From an uncultured Clostridia bacterium (lineage in GTDB: Bacteria > Bacillota > Clostridia > TANB77 > CAG-508): a DNA stretch of 64,000 nucleotides. Location: the NCBI GenBank assembly GCA_947601495.1, contig CANQGE010000002.1, forward strand, positions 161,826 to 225,825. Reading direction: 5' to 3'. Under the pieces are notes generated by a model, which saw only the letters and a list, made by a program, of their open reading frames with translations, was not told the origin of the DNA and made no database searches. The translations under genes and the position numbers were made by a program. Shown here piece after piece: positions 41,354 to 51,555 of this stretch (within the stretch, counting starts at the first letter, position 1; each line of letters starts with the position of its first letter).

Positions 41354-42796
41354 TTATTTTCTCTTCATTTCTCTTAGTAAATAAATTATTTTTCTTCTAT
41401 TTAGAAAAGCACATATTAGTGCAATTAGCATTAAACAATATCTAATAATTAAACTATCATATATTAAAGAAAGTAATAAAGAAATAACAATTATTATTCC
41501 TATTATAGTCCATATAACTTTAAAGTTAAATACTTCTTTTTCTTTACAATATTTTCTTACAATAATAGAATGAACTATTGCTTGTAGTGCAAAACAAACT
41601 AAAGTTGTATATCCTGCACTTAAAAATCCATAAATTGGAATAAATATCCAGTTTAGAATAAAGTTTAATCCTGCAATACAAATAGTTGAAATTGTAATTA
41701 TATTATTTTTTTCATAATACATTTCAAAATCTATAAAAATTTGAGAAACAAAACGTAAACACATTCCAATAGCAACTGACGGAATAATACCTGATGCCTT
41801 TAAATATTCTTTTCCGCTTAAAATCCATATAACTTCTGGAGCCATTAGTATTAAAAATAAACTAATCAAAAATGGTAAAATTAATATAGAAGAAACCGTT
41901 TTTTTCAAGTCTTCTTTTTTATTTTCTTTTAGTTTTTGAAATATCCATGGCATTAAGCTTTGGTTTAGAGCTACAGTAAAAATATTTATTGTACTAGCGG
42001 CTCTATAAGCTACGCTATAATAAGCTGCATGGGAAGCATCAATAAATCTATCTATCATTACTCTGTCAATTTGATTTAAGAAAGTTATTGACATATAGTA
42101 TGGTATTAATACTACATTAAAAGCTATTGTTTCTTTCCATATTTCTTTTGAAAAAAAGGTTTTACCTTTTTTAAAAGTTAATATTAAAATAGGTATACCT
42201 ACAATAACTGAAGGAATAAGTCCTCCTAGTATAACAATTAGTACCCTGTTTTCTCCCTTAAAAATTAGAGCACTTATGCTTTGTAATATTAAAACGCCAA
42301 CAGAAGTTAATAACGTTACTATTACTAACTTTTTATATTTTTGATTATATCTTTCACTTGTTGCCCAAAAATCACGTGGACAACCAGATATTATTCCAAT
42401 AAGCATAGGTATTTGATAATTAAGAGGAAGTGCTAAAATTAGCTTCCAAACTCCTGGTAATACTAAAAACAAAGCAAATAATAAAATAGTAATGCTAATA
42501 CATAGTGAAGATATAGCAGAATCGTATTTGTCTTTCTCCTTCTCATGTTTTTTCATTCCTACAAAATATCCACCTGATGCTAATGAAAGTGTACAAATAT
42601 TGTATATAATTTCAAACCAAGAATTATATACACTATATGTTCCATATTCAGCAACAGTCAAAATTCTAGTAAGAATAGGAACACCTATTACTACTATTAT
42701 TTTTTGAACAAAGTTAGAAAAAGTATACCAAAGTGAAACTTTGGTAATTTGACTTAAATTTTTATATTTATCTTTAATTTTTTTTGCTAAATTCAT
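41354..42796 (-). CDS. Wzx-type polysaccharide flippase
   Basis: The 480-residue protein has about 12-14 hydrophobic segments; SLWYTFSNFVQKIIVVIGVPILTRILTVAEYGTYSVYNSWFEIIYNICTLSLASGGYFVGM is a typical start for O-antigen/capsule flippases. It moves undecaprenyl-linked repeat units across the membrane. It lies 2 bases after the EpsG-like polymerase gene in the same operon. Confidence 0.88.
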   Translation of the reverse strand: MNLAKKIKDKYKNLSQITKVSLWYTFSNFVQKIIVVIGVPILTRILTVAEYGTYSVYNSWFEIIYNICTLSLASGGYFVGMKKHEKEKDKYDSAISSLCISITILLFALFLVLPGVWKLILALPLNYQIPMLIGIISGCPRDFWATSERYNQKYKKLVIVTLLTSVGVLILQSISALIFKGENRVLIVILGGLIPSVIVGIPILILTFKKGKTFFSKEIWKETIAFNVVLIPYYMSITFLNQIDRVMIDRFIDASHAAYYSVAYRAASTINIFTVALNQSLMPWIFQKLKENKKEDLKKTVSSILILPFLISLFLILMAPEVIWILSGKEYLKASGIIPSVAIGMCLRFVSQIFIDFEMYYEKNNIITISTICIAGLNFILNWIFIPIYGFLSAGYTTLVCFALQAIVHSIIVRKYCKEKEVFNFKVIWTIIGIIIVISLLLSLIYDSLIIRYCLMLIALICAFLNRRKIIYLLREMKRK

Positions 42797-42798
42797 TA

Positions 42799-43893
42799 TT
42801 AAAATCCTTTTATGTTAAATATTGAACAATATGGTACAGTTGCCCCTTTCTTTAAATAACCTACCATAAACCAAATAGAAGCAAAATAAGCTAGTACAAA
42901 TAAAAAAGAAACAAGTTTACTACTTTTACGTTCAAATGCTTTTAAAGTCATTGGGAAATATATTGCTGGTAAATATTGAAAAAACACTAAAATTCTAGCA
43001 GCTATATATATATCCTTTGTTACTATAGAAAGACATGAAGCTATGGTAACTGACATCAATAAAAAGTTATATTCCCAATATTTTTTTAAGTTTTTATATA
43101 AATAAATAGTATATAATAACACCAAAACAAGTATTATAGTAGACGAAATAGCAAAATCTCCATTAACCAATACTGTTCCTATAAATTTATTATAATACTT
43201 TGTAAAAGAAGCAAAGAATAATAATATTTTTCTTAATGTGCTAGAAAAAATAACAGTTGCTACAGTAATTATTATTGAAGATAGTGGCTTAATTTTTACT
43301 CTAGTATAAATAAAGTAAAAAGGAATCATAATGAATGCGCTCATGTGAAATAAGCTTGCTAATAGCATTAGAAAAAGATATGTTTTAAACTTCTTTTGCT
43401 TTATATATTTTATAGAATAAATCCAAATAGCTATAGCAATAGCTTGTCTCATTCCATTCATTGAAAATGAAAATAATCCTGTACCAACTAATAAAAGAAT
43501 ACTAATTGCAGGATTGTCTGACTGCTCCATTATTGCCTTTGCTAAAAATATAAAAAATAGAAATGCACAAAAAGTTGTAACCCAGACAAAATTATCGGAA
43601 AATCTAGCAACAATTAAATTTAAAACTACATATCCAATTTCAAATTGATTTTTTACTATAATACCTTGTCTAAATTTTTGAAACGCTGGATAATATGTAT
43701 AAAAATAATCAGTGCCTATTCCATATCGCAGTGCTGAAACTAAAAATAGTGGAATAAATGGTAATAAATATAAATATTTATATTTTTTTGCATCATAAAT
43801 TCCATCTTCTTCTACAAATACTCTTTTTCTTTTGTATTGTATAAAATACATAATTAATGAACTTAATATAGTAATAATTAGGTAGAATAACAT
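42799..43893 (-). CDS. EpsG-family polysaccharide polymerase (Wzy-like)
   Basis: The 364-residue protein has about ten hydrophobic segments; YKYLYLLPFIPLFLVSALRYGIGTDYFYTYYPAFQKFR is the EpsG signature loop, followed by FSMNGMRQAIAIAIWIYSIKYIKQKKF and LLASLFHMSAFIMIPFY. It polymerises lipid-linked repeat units outside the membrane. It lies 4 bases after the GT2 gene. Confidence 0.88.
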   Translation of the reverse strand: MLFYLIITILSSLIMYFIQYKRKRVFVEEDGIYDAKKYKYLYLLPFIPLFLVSALRYGIGTDYFYTYYPAFQKFRQGIIVKNQFEIGYVVLNLIVARFSDNFVWVTTFCAFLFFIFLAKAIMEQSDNPAISILLLVGTGLFSFSMNGMRQAIAIAIWIYSIKYIKQKKFKTYLFLMLLASLFHMSAFIMIPFYFIYTRVKIKPLSSIIITVATVIFSSTLRKILLFFASFTKYYNKFIGTVLVNGDFAISSTIILVLVLLYTIYLYKNLKKYWEYNFLLMSVTIASCLSIVTKDIYIAARILVFFQYLPAIYFPMTLKAFERKSSKLVSFLFVLAYFASIWFMVGYLKKGATVPYCSIFNIKGF

Positions 43894-43897
43894 TTTT

Positions 43898-44917
43898 TCA
43901 CCTCTTAGTAAAAATATTTTTTATTTTTAAATAAATGTTGTAAATCATTCTAAAAATAAAAATATTAAAGCTTTTATTAAATCTAAGGAATGATATAAAA
44001 AGATTCTTACTTGTATAATCATAGATTTCCTTAAAGGCTGTTAAATCTTCATTAAATTTTAATATATTTTTCTTACATTCACCATATGAATCAAATAATA
44101 AATATGTTCTATATACTGCCCCTATACTCATTGTAATTCTGTCTAAAATAATCTTTTTTTTGTCTTCATCAATATTATTTTTTTGAAATTCTTCAAATAG
44201 AGTACATAATTTTAAAGCAACTTTCTTTTGCATATCTATATTACGAATCATATTTTTTTTACTTACACTATTTTGATTAGTAGAAACACATCTATACATA
44301 TAAACTTCATCGTTAAAATAGGTATATGTTTTTGATAAATAAATTGCCCATATTAAAAATTCAACATCTACATAAAAACATTTTTCTGTAATTTTTAAAT
44401 TAGATTCTTTTAGTAAGTTTGTTTTTATGCTTAAAGTACTTAGTCCAAATAATGAGCTATCGTATTTTTGGTTAAATTCAAGCTCTGTATTTGTTTGTAA
44501 TTCATCAAATATTTTATGATTATGTTTAAATTTATTTCTTGAATTATCTACCCAACAATAATTAGTTATTACAAGATCCAAATCGCATTTTTTTAGTTTT
44601 TCAATGTAACTATAAAAGTTATCACAGTCTACATAATCATCTCCATCTAGTACTCTAAAATACTTTCCAGTGGCTAGTTCTATTCCTTTATTTATAGTAG
44701 ATCCATGACCTCCATTTTCCTTTTTTATATAGTGTATTGAATCTGGATACATTTCTTGATATTTCATAGATATATTTCCAGTGTTATCTTTAGAACCATC
44801 ATCTATTATTAAAACTTCAATATCGTTGATATATCTAGTATCGCATAGCGATTGTAGTGTTTCTTCAATATAGTTTTCAACATTATAAGCAGCTATTGAA
44901 ACAGTTAAAGTTTTCAT
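43898..44917 (-). CDS. Family 2 glycosyltransferase
   Basis: The 339-residue protein starts LTVSIAAYNVENYIEETLQSLCD and contains IEVLIIDDGSKDNTG, GGHGSTINKGIELATGKYFRVLDGDDYVD (DXD metal site) and a C-terminal basic/hydrophobic end. This is the GT-A fold of capsule and exopolysaccharide glycosyltransferases. The TAATG overlap with the preceding gene stop shows coupling. Confidence 0.9.
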   Translation of the reverse strand: MKTLTVSIAAYNVENYIEETLQSLCDTRYINDIEVLIIDDGSKDNTGNISMKYQEMYPDSIHYIKKENGGHGSTINKGIELATGKYFRVLDGDDYVDCDNFYSYIEKLKKCDLDLVITNYCWVDNSRNKFKHNHKIFDELQTNTELEFNQKYDSSLFGLSTLSIKTNLLKESNLKITEKCFYVDVEFLIWAIYLSKTYTYFNDEVYMYRCVSTNQNSVSKKNMIRNIDMQKKVALKLCTLFEEFQKNNIDEDKKKIILDRITMSIGAVYRTYLLFDSYGECKKNILKFNEDLTAFKEIYDYTSKNLFISFLRFNKSFNIFIFRMIYNIYLKIKNIFTKR

Positions 44918-46173
44918 TATATATTTTCCTTTCCTATTGTATATGCTAAATTTTTTGCTTGCATATAGCAGTCTTCCATTGAACTATAAGTCCATGACCC
45001 ATATCTTCCGATTGTGTAAACATTGTTTTGACTTAGTTTTTCAATTACTTTACTAACATCTTCATTTGATTTATTTGATATATGAACATAAGCTGGATCC
45101 ATTAAAATGCTTTCTTTCGCTACAACTTTATGATTTTCTATTATTCCGCACTTTTTTAAATTTTCCAAAGTTTTTTGATATTGCTCATCAATGTTAATAG
45201 GTTCATCTTTATTAAAACCAATTTCAACATAAATGCTCAATTTTTCTTTTTTTAGAATATTGTTATAAAATCCAACTCGATAAAAGTTATATTCTTTTTC
45301 TGGAAAGTATATCCAATGAATAGTTTTATCTATTGCTGGTAAATCAAATCCAATATTAAAAACAAGCACTCTATTCCAAGAAAGTTCTAATTCTTCCCCA
45401 TTACATAATTTATTAAATATATTAAATGGAATAGAATTTATTAAATATTCAAATTTATATGTTTCATTTTTTGTTTTTACAATTTTATTAGTAACATCTA
45501 TGTCTATTACCTCTTCATTTAAATGAACATTGCTTTTTTCAAGTTTTGACATTAAATATGATATTACAGTTTGTGCTCCATTAATAGGGTAAATAAAAGT
45601 ATCATTATATGAACTATTACTTTTATTTTTCATATTTTTAATAATATCTTCAATATTAGCATATGGGAAAAATCTTCCCATAGCATCTTTATCTAAATAG
45701 TCTAAATCACATGCATATAATTTTTCATTATAAGGAATTAAAAATCGTTCGCAAATTCCTTTTCCAAATTTACCAAATAACATGTCTTTAAAAGATGAAT
45801 AATCTTCTTTTTCATTTTTAAAGAAAAGATAATATAAGCAATCTATAAAATCTTCTTTTTCTAATTGATGAATATTTTTTTGAAATGGATAATCTATATA
45901 ATTATTTTTGAAATATATTTTAGTTGTTTTAATTTGTTCAACACATTTTTCATTATTTAAAGTTGGTTTAAAAAAGTTTTTAGAATCTTCATTTTTAAAA
46001 TGAAAAAAATGTCCTGCATAATCCCAAACGTATTCGTCAATTTTGTGAGTTCTACAAAGTCCTCCTGGCTCATTTTCTTTTTCTAATATAATATAATCTT
46101 TTGAATCCAAATAATTAGCAAAGCTTAGTCCAGAAATACCTGCTCCAAGAATTAAATACTTTACTTTTGTCAT
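44917..46173 (-). CDS. FAD-dependent oxidoreductase resembling UDP-galactopyranose mutase
   Basis: The 418-residue protein has a Rossmann dinucleotide site YLILGAGISGLSFANYL and the FAD-stacking region LEKENEPGGLCRTHKIDEYVWDYAGHFFHFKNED, as in Glf and related amine oxidase-like enzymes. Later IYPINGAQTVISYLMSKLEKSNVHL and GRYGSWTYSSMEDCYMQAKNLA match the C-terminal FAD-binding part. In a polysaccharide operon this suggests furanose formation or a related sugar-nucleotide change. A protoporphyrinogen-oxidase-like enzyme of unknown substrate is the alternative. Confidence 0.75.
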   Translation of the reverse strand: MTKVKYLILGAGISGLSFANYLDSKDYIILEKENEPGGLCRTHKIDEYVWDYAGHFFHFKNEDSKNFFKPTLNNEKCVEQIKTTKIYFKNNYIDYPFQKNIHQLEKEDFIDCLYYLFFKNEKEDYSSFKDMLFGKFGKGICERFLIPYNEKLYACDLDYLDKDAMGRFFPYANIEDIIKNMKNKSNSSYNDTFIYPINGAQTVISYLMSKLEKSNVHLNEEVIDIDVTNKIVKTKNETYKFEYLINSIPFNIFNKLCNGEELELSWNRVLVFNIGFDLPAIDKTIHWIYFPEKEYNFYRVGFYNNILKKEKLSIYVEIGFNKDEPINIDEQYQKTLENLKKCGIIENHKVVAKESILMDPAYVHISNKSNEDVSKVIEKLSQNNVYTIGRYGSWTYSSMEDCYMQAKNLAYTIGKENI

Positions 46174-46187
46174 TTATATGCTCCCCT

Positions 46188-47390
46188 CTATTCTAAAGCT
46201 TTCATAAAATTAAAATAGTAATCATCTAATGAACCAAACTTAAAATTTTCTTTTTTAGTTTTTTGTTTTAGTTCTTCTAATTCTTTTTTATTATTTAGTA
46301 AGTTTTCTAATGTTTCCTTTAGTTCATTAACTATATTATCAACGTCCAACATTATTGTTGATTTAGTAACAAGTTCTGGTGTTCCGCCAGTGTTTGTTGT
46401 AATTAATGCTGCTTTACTTACTATACTTTCAACAATAGCCAAACTGCATGGTTCGTTCCATATTGATGGCAAAATACATAAATCCGCCATTTTATAATAT
46501 TTATACATTTCATTATGATTAATTAATCCTGTAAATATTATATTTCCCTTAATGTTTTTAGCTAAATCTTGTAACTTCTCCTCTAATTCATCTTTAACAT
46601 CTGTTCCATAAAAAGGCTTTCCTAATATTAGTAAATTATATTCATGAGTATCTAATATAGATAAAGCTTTTAGTAATTCAAGTATTCCCTTTTCTTCAGA
46701 TATTCTTCCAGCAAATAGTAAAATTGGATATTGTGAATTTATATTTAACTTTTTAATCAAATCGTTCTTTTCTTTAATTGATAAATCTTTATTAAAAACT
46801 TTTTCATCCACCCTGTTATGTACTGTTTCAAATTCAACTTTAGTAGAATTTATATATTCTTTGTATTTATTAGTAATAAAATCTGATACTGCTATAATTT
46901 TTCTTGCTTTATTTAAATATTTTTTATTTCCCAAAGTTATAGCTAATTCATTATGTGCATGATAAATAATTTTATTATCATATTTTTTGAAATTATCTTT
47001 ATATTTCAAAGATTCAAACATAACAACATTGTTTTCTAGTATTATTCTGTCATAATCTTTTTTATTTATTTCTTTTCCAACTTTTCTATAAAATTCCATA
47101 CGTTGAAAAAAATATCTATATGATATTAAATGCTTTTTTCTAAAAATTTTTTTAGCACAAAAATACAATATTTTATCAAGAAGTTTTGATAATTTTGAAG
47201 GCTTTATATACTCTATTTTTGCATTTTTAAAAGAACTATGTTCTTCATCCTCAATAGAATAAACTGTTATAAAGCACTTTCCATATTCTTCATTTTTCTT
47301 TACTAGGTTATATATTATGTTTTCTACTGCTCCTCCCTTAGTTGGTGGAACTGGTAAATATCCACTTGTAATTACAGCTATATTTAGCAT
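46188..47390 (-). CDS. Family 4 glycosyltransferase (GT-B fold)
   Basis: The 400-residue protein starts with YLPVPPTKGGAVENIIYNLVK and has YPILLFAGRISEEKGILELLKAL. The retaining GT4 nucleotide-sugar site is LPSIWNEPCSLAIVESIVSKAALITTNTGGTPELV. It is the first gene of the leftward polysaccharide operon (GT4, UGM-like, GT2, polymerase, flippase, sulfotransferase). Confidence 0.9.
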   Translation of the reverse strand: MLNIAVITSGYLPVPPTKGGAVENIIYNLVKKNEEYGKCFITVYSIEDEEHSSFKNAKIEYIKPSKLSKLLDKILYFCAKKIFRKKHLISYRYFFQRMEFYRKVGKEINKKDYDRIILENNVVMFESLKYKDNFKKYDNKIIYHAHNELAITLGNKKYLNKARKIIAVSDFITNKYKEYINSTKVEFETVHNRVDEKVFNKDLSIKEKNDLIKKLNINSQYPILLFAGRISEEKGILELLKALSILDTHEYNLLILGKPFYGTDVKDELEEKLQDLAKNIKGNIIFTGLINHNEMYKYYKMADLCILPSIWNEPCSLAIVESIVSKAALITTNTGGTPELVTKSTIMLDVDNIVNELKETLENLLNNKKELEELKQKTKKENFKFGSLDDYYFNFMKALE

Positions 47391-47506
47391 TTTTTCACTC
47401 CATTTTTATGTTCTTTTATGTAGTCTGTATAAAATTTATCTTCATTTTTTAAGTATATTTTTATAATATTTGATACATATAAAAATTTCCTTTTTTGCTT
47501 AAATAC

Positions 47507-47557
47507 TTGACATACAGCAATTGTAACTATTATAGCATAATTCTTTTACGGGTTCAA
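47507..47557. promoter_or_regulatory. Overlapping divergent promoters of the polysaccharide operon and the SpoVB-like gene
   Basis: On the - strand TTGAAC (47557-47552), 17 bases, TATAAT (47534-47529), reading into the GT4 operon after a ~130-base leader. On the + strand TTGACA (47507-47512), 17 bases, TTATAG (47530-47535; TATAGC with 18), reading toward the flippase. The two -10 boxes occupy the same bases, so polymerase cannot bind both at once. Confidence 0.65.
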
Positions 47558-47657
47558 GTTTTTTGAGACATTTTTTACTTTACTTTTAGTAATCTATTCT
47601 ATTTTATTTTTCAATTTCATATATTCTAATAAAAATTATTTTTTAGGAGATTATTAA

Positions 47658-48986
47658 TTGAAACGTTTTAAAATTTTTATTTTTAATACTTCTATTCTTA
47701 TAATAACTTCTCTTGTTTTTAGAGCAATAGATATTTATTTTACTGCATACATTGCATCAAAAATTGGAAGTGAAAATGTTGGAATATATCAATTAATAAT
47801 GAGTGTTTATCTTTTTGGAATTACTCTTTCTACTTCTGGAATTAATCTTGCTGTTACTAGAGTTATTTCAGAAGAACTGGCTTTAGATAATCCAAAAGGC
47901 ATTTTAAAAATTATGAAAAGGTGTATTTACATTACTTTAATTACAAGTATTACATCAAGTTTAATTTTATATTTTAATACAGATTTTATTATTTTTAAAT
48001 GTTTACACAGTAAAGTAAGTAGGTATGTTATTTACTTAGTTTGTTTGGCTTTACCATTAATTTCTATGAGTTCTGCAATATCTGGCTATTTTGCTGGTGT
48101 GCGTAGAGTTTATAAAAATGCAATTGGGCAATTTATAGAACATGTTGCAAAAGTTATTGTTACTGCTCTTATTTTAATGCACTATCTTCCAAATGGATTA
48201 GAATATTCATGCTTTGCATTAATTTTAGGTGATGTTATTTCCGAAATAATTTCTTTTATTTATATTTACGTAATTTTTGTTTTAGATAAAAAAAGGTATA
48301 ATCGCTTTCCAGAAACTGTTCTTAAGAAAGATTACACTTATAAAGTTATAAGAATATCTATGCCAATAGCAATTACTTCTTATATTCGTTCTGGTCTTAG
48401 TACTTTTAAACAATTAATTATACCTTCAAGTTTAGAAAAAAGTGGAATAAACTGTTCTGAGTCTCTTGCAAAATATGGAATTATAAATGGAATGGCTCTT
48501 CCCATTATAATGTTCCCAGACATTTTAGTGAAATCCTTTGCAAGCCTTTTAATACCAGAGTTTTCAAGATACAATGCAAAAAAAGATTATAAAAGAATAC
48601 AACAGGTTACTAAAATTCTACTACTTTCAATTTTAGGAATATCATTGCTCCTTACTTGCTCATTATTTATATTTTCTAATTTACTTGGAAAATTTATTTA
48701 CAAAGATATACATATTGGATTTTACATAAAAATACTATCTCCACTTGCAACTTTTATTTATGTTGACACAGTAGTAGATAGTGTTTTACGAGGACTAGAT
48801 GCTCAAGTTGGAGTAATGATTATAAATATATTAGATTTAGTAATAAGCACTAGTTTCATATATTTTTTAGTTCCAAAACTTGGATTAATAGGCTATATAA
48901 TCTCAATATATATAAGTGAAGTTCTAAACTTTACTATTAGTATTATTCAACTAATAAAAATTGTTTATTTTAAAAAAAAGTTATAA
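47658..48986 (+). CDS. SpoVB-like oligosaccharide flippase (MOP superfamily)
   Basis: The protein has 442 residues from TTG 47658, preceded by AGGAGA. It has about 12-14 hydrophobic segments and the pattern FRAIDIYFTAYIASKIGSENVGIYQLIMSVYLFGITLSTSGINLAVTRVISEELA...ISGYFAGVRRVYKNAIGQFIEHVAK, characteristic of SpoVB in Clostridia. It flips lipid-linked wall or cortex precursors. It is divergent from the polysaccharide operon and is followed by a strong terminator. Confidence 0.85.
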   Translation: MKRFKIFIFNTSILIITSLVFRAIDIYFTAYIASKIGSENVGIYQLIMSVYLFGITLSTSGINLAVTRVISEELALDNPKGILKIMKRCIYITLITSITSSLILYFNTDFIIFKCLHSKVSRYVIYLVCLALPLISMSSAISGYFAGVRRVYKNAIGQFIEHVAKVIVTALILMHYLPNGLEYSCFALILGDVISEIISFIYIYVIFVLDKKRYNRFPETVLKKDYTYKVIRISMPIAITSYIRSGLSTFKQLIIPSSLEKSGINCSESLAKYGIINGMALPIIMFPDILVKSFASLLIPEFSRYNAKKDYKRIQQVTKILLLSILGISLLLTCSLFIFSNLLGKFIYKDIHIGFYIKILSPLATFIYVDTVVDSVLRGLDAQVGVMIINILDLVISTSFIYFLVPKLGLIGYIISIYISEVLNFTISIIQLIKIVYFKKKL

Positions 48987-49015
48987 TAGCTTAAGTTTAT
49001 AGCTATTATAACTTT
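48977..49015. terminator. Bidirectional terminator between SpoVB-like and thiolase genes
   Basis: Perfect 15-bp stem AAAGTTATAATAGCT with AGCTATTATAACTTT around a 9-base loop, with T-rich sequence on both sides. Confidence 0.87.
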
Positions 49016-49021
49016 TTATTT

Positions 49022-50266
49022 TTACTTTCCTACAATAAATACATAATTTGTTGTTGCAGATCCTCCAATGTTAAGCATTAAAGCATTTTTAGCGTTTTTT
49101 ATTTGATAATCTCCTGCTTCATTTGCAACTTGTTTATATAAATCAAGCATCATTCTAACGCCAGATGCACCAACAGGATGCCCACATCCAATTAGTCCTC
49201 CACTAGGATTAATTGGCTTATTTCCAGTAAAATCTATTGTTCCATTTTCAATTGCTTCATATTCTTTTCCAGGCTCTGTTATTCCAAATGCGGAAATTGC
49301 CATATATTCGCTTGAAGTAAAGCAATCGTGAGTTTCAAATACATCTATATCTTTCAAACTTAAATTTGCTCTTTTATATGCATCGCATACGGCTTCTCTT
49401 GTCCATGGAAGAATATATTGACTATTTTTACTTTCTAACATTTTCTTACTAAATTCATAAGGCGCTACTCTGTGACCATATCCTTTTATAATTGGTTTGT
49501 TTTCTAAATTGTTTTCTTTAGCATATTTTTCACTTGCAAGAACAACCACTGCCGCACCATCTGTAACTTGTGAGCAGTCTGAAATTCCAAGCATATTACC
49601 TATTTTTTCATTTGTTGGATTTCCTCTAAAATTTGCTTGCTTTTCGTTCATAAACCATTTTCTTGTTTGTGCATTAGGGTTTCTTTTAGCATTTGCATAA
49701 TTTATACAAGAAATTTTTGCTAAGTTCTTTTTAAATCTTTCCTCATCTAAATTATATTTTTTAACATATTCATCAGCTAATTTTCCAAATAGTTTGGGAA
49801 ATGGAAATTCCACACCTTTTGCTTCTTTTTCATAAATTGCTGCTCTTCCTAAATAGTCTCCACATATTTTGGCATTAACTGTTTTCATAAGTTCAAATCC
49901 TACTACAAGTACTAAATCATAATCTCCTAATCTAATTTTTGACATAGCACTATCAATAGCAACAGATCCAGAAGCACATGCTGCCTCATATCTTGCAGAA
50001 GGCACTCCATAGAATGCTTCATTTACTTCTGTTAGTAATGGACCTAAATGCCCTTGGTTTATATAGTATTCTGCTGCAAAATTTCCTATGCAAACTGCAA
50101 TTTTATTTTCTTTATTCAATTTTTTTATTTTTTCATAAGATAAATTTGTATTTTTAAGAGCACTATTTATAACTTCTTTTAATAAAGCTATTACATTTTT
50201 TCCTTCTTTAAACCAGTTTCTTTCAAAATCTGTTTGAGCTCCACCTAAAATATATACTTTCTCCAT
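49022..50266 (-). CDS. Thiolase-family acyltransferase (SCP-x/acetyl-CoA acetyltransferase type)
   Basis: The 414-residue protein has the nucleophile Cys97 in [15 protein letters not shown], central [21 protein letters not shown] and [15 protein letters not shown], and the C-terminal [24 protein letters not shown] with the second catalytic Cys/His. The sequence style is of the SCP-2/lipid-transfer-type thiolases. It follows the hydroxyacyl-CoA dehydrogenase by 3 bases. Together they may condense or cleave acyl-CoA, but crotonase and acyl-CoA dehydrogenase genes are absent here. Confidence 0.85.
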   Translation of the reverse strand: MEKVYILGGAQTDFERNWFKEGKNVIALLKEVINSALKNTNLSYEKIKKLNKENKIAVCIGNFAAEYYINQGHLGPLLTEVNEAFYGVPSARYEAACASGSVAIDSAMSKIRLGDYDLVLVVGFELMKTVNAKICGDYLGRAAIYEKEAKGVEFPFPKLFGKLADEYVKKYNLDEERFKKNLAKISCINYANAKRNPNAQTRKWFMNEKQANFRGNPTNEKIGNMLGISDCSQVTDGAAVVVLASEKYAKENNLENKPIIKGYGHRVAPYEFSKKMLESKNSQYILPWTREAVCDAYKRANLSLKDIDVFETHDCFTSSEYMAISAFGITEPGKEYEAIENGTIDFTGNKPINPSGGLIGCGHPVGASGVRMMLDLYKQVANEAGDYQIKNAKNALMLNIGGSATTNYVFIVGK

Positions 50267-50269
50267 ATT

Positions 50270-51535
50270 TTACCTCTTGGCTTTCAAAAATTTTTCATAT
50301 TGATAATTGCTTTTTAAGTTTTGAATGTTTATATTATTCATTAATTTATCATAACCGTATTTTGATGTTAGTTCTTTAAATTTTTCTTTTCCTATGAATT
50401 CTAATAAAGCAATTGGTGGAATCCAATTAAATCCTTCTGCCATAGCTATATCACAATCTGTTATGTTTTCTGCAATTTCCTTAGAAATTGTTAAAGAATA
50501 AACTATGTAATCTACTAAAAATCTTATGCAAATTTCTGATTCAATAGAATTATCTAATAAAATAGTTTCTAGTCCTTTTTCATATTCCCCTATTTTAAAA
50601 TCTTCTATAACTTTATCTATAAAATCTATTTTATAATTTTTCTTTTTTCTATATTCTTCTGTTTTTATATCATACACTTCATCGCTGTTTCTATATAATC
50701 CTTCTCCAGATTTTGTTCCATATCTACCATCTTCAATTAAGTCTAAAACATAATTTGGCAATTTAAATTTTTCGTGTGCATAATCATTTGTATGTTCATA
50801 AACATTGTCTACAATTGCTTTATGAACGTCTAGTCCAACAAAATCTGCGGTTTCCATTGGAGCCATATTTCTTCCTGTAAATTTTCCTAAAATAGTATCT
50901 ATATAATCGATACCTCCATTATCCTTATAATCTTCTGCATATTGCATTGCTTGATTAATAAACATGAAACCAATTCTATTTGCTAAGAATGCTGGTTCAT
51001 CTTTTACAACTATTACTTTTCTATTAAGTATTTTGGATAAATAATTTTTTATAAATTTTGCTATATCTTTATTTGTAAATTTTGATGGAATTACTTCGCA
51101 TAGTGGCAAACTATATGGTGGGTTAAAAAAATGTATTCCTAAAAAAGACTTTTTATGAGCTTCACTATAACAACTTGCCAAACCGTTAATTGAAATTCCT
51201 GATGTTACAGATGAAGAAATAGCATCTGCTTTCATATATTTATTAATTAATTTATGTATTCTTTCCTTTTCACTATAATCTTCAACAATTGTTTCAATTA
51301 TATAATCTGAATTTTTTAAACATTCTTCCAAATTGTCATATGTATATGGTTTCATGTTGTCGCAGACTTTTAAAGCTTTAACAGAATTTCCAGCTTTTTC
51401 AATAGCAATTTTAGATTTTTCTAAACTCCTTGAAATCATATTAACTTTAACATCTCCAAATGATGCAAATATTCCAGAAACTCCAACTCCTAAAGCTCCA
51501 TTTGCTCCAACTACAGTAATTTCTTTTATTTTCAT
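50270..51535 (-). CDS. 3-hydroxyacyl-CoA dehydrogenase-like protein
   Basis: The 421-residue protein has an N-terminal Rossmann domain VVGANGALGVGVSGIFASFG; GANGALG replaces the usual GxGxxG, though Gly spacing is kept. SSVTSGISINGLAS and FLGIHFFNPPYSLPLCEVIPS are the 3HCDH core, followed by VVKDEPAFLANRIGFMFINQAMQYAED and the C-terminal domains. It oxidises 3-hydroxyacyl-CoA with NAD. Paired with a thiolase. The substrate chain length is unknown. Confidence 0.85.
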   Translation of the reverse strand: MKIKEITVVGANGALGVGVSGIFASFGDVKVNMISRSLEKSKIAIEKAGNSVKALKVCDNMKPYTYDNLEECLKNSDYIIETIVEDYSEKERIHKLINKYMKADAISSSVTSGISINGLASCYSEAHKKSFLGIHFFNPPYSLPLCEVIPSKFTNKDIAKFIKNYLSKILNRKVIVVKDEPAFLANRIGFMFINQAMQYAEDYKDNGGIDYIDTILGKFTGRNMAPMETADFVGLDVHKAIVDNVYEHTNDYAHEKFKLPNYVLDLIEDGRYGTKSGEGLYRNSDEVYDIKTEEYRKKKNYKIDFIDKVIEDFKIGEYEKGLETILLDNSIESEICIRFLVDYIVYSLTISKEIAENITDCDIAMAEGFNWIPPIALLEFIGKEKFKELTSKYGYDKLMNNINIQNLKSNYQYEKFLKAKR

Positions 51536-51555
51536 ATTTTCTCCTTTTAATATAA

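Noticed and set aside
47520..47580. tRNA-like GGGTTCAAG segment
   Set aside because: There is no cloverleaf around it; the bases are part of the -35 of the leftward promoter.
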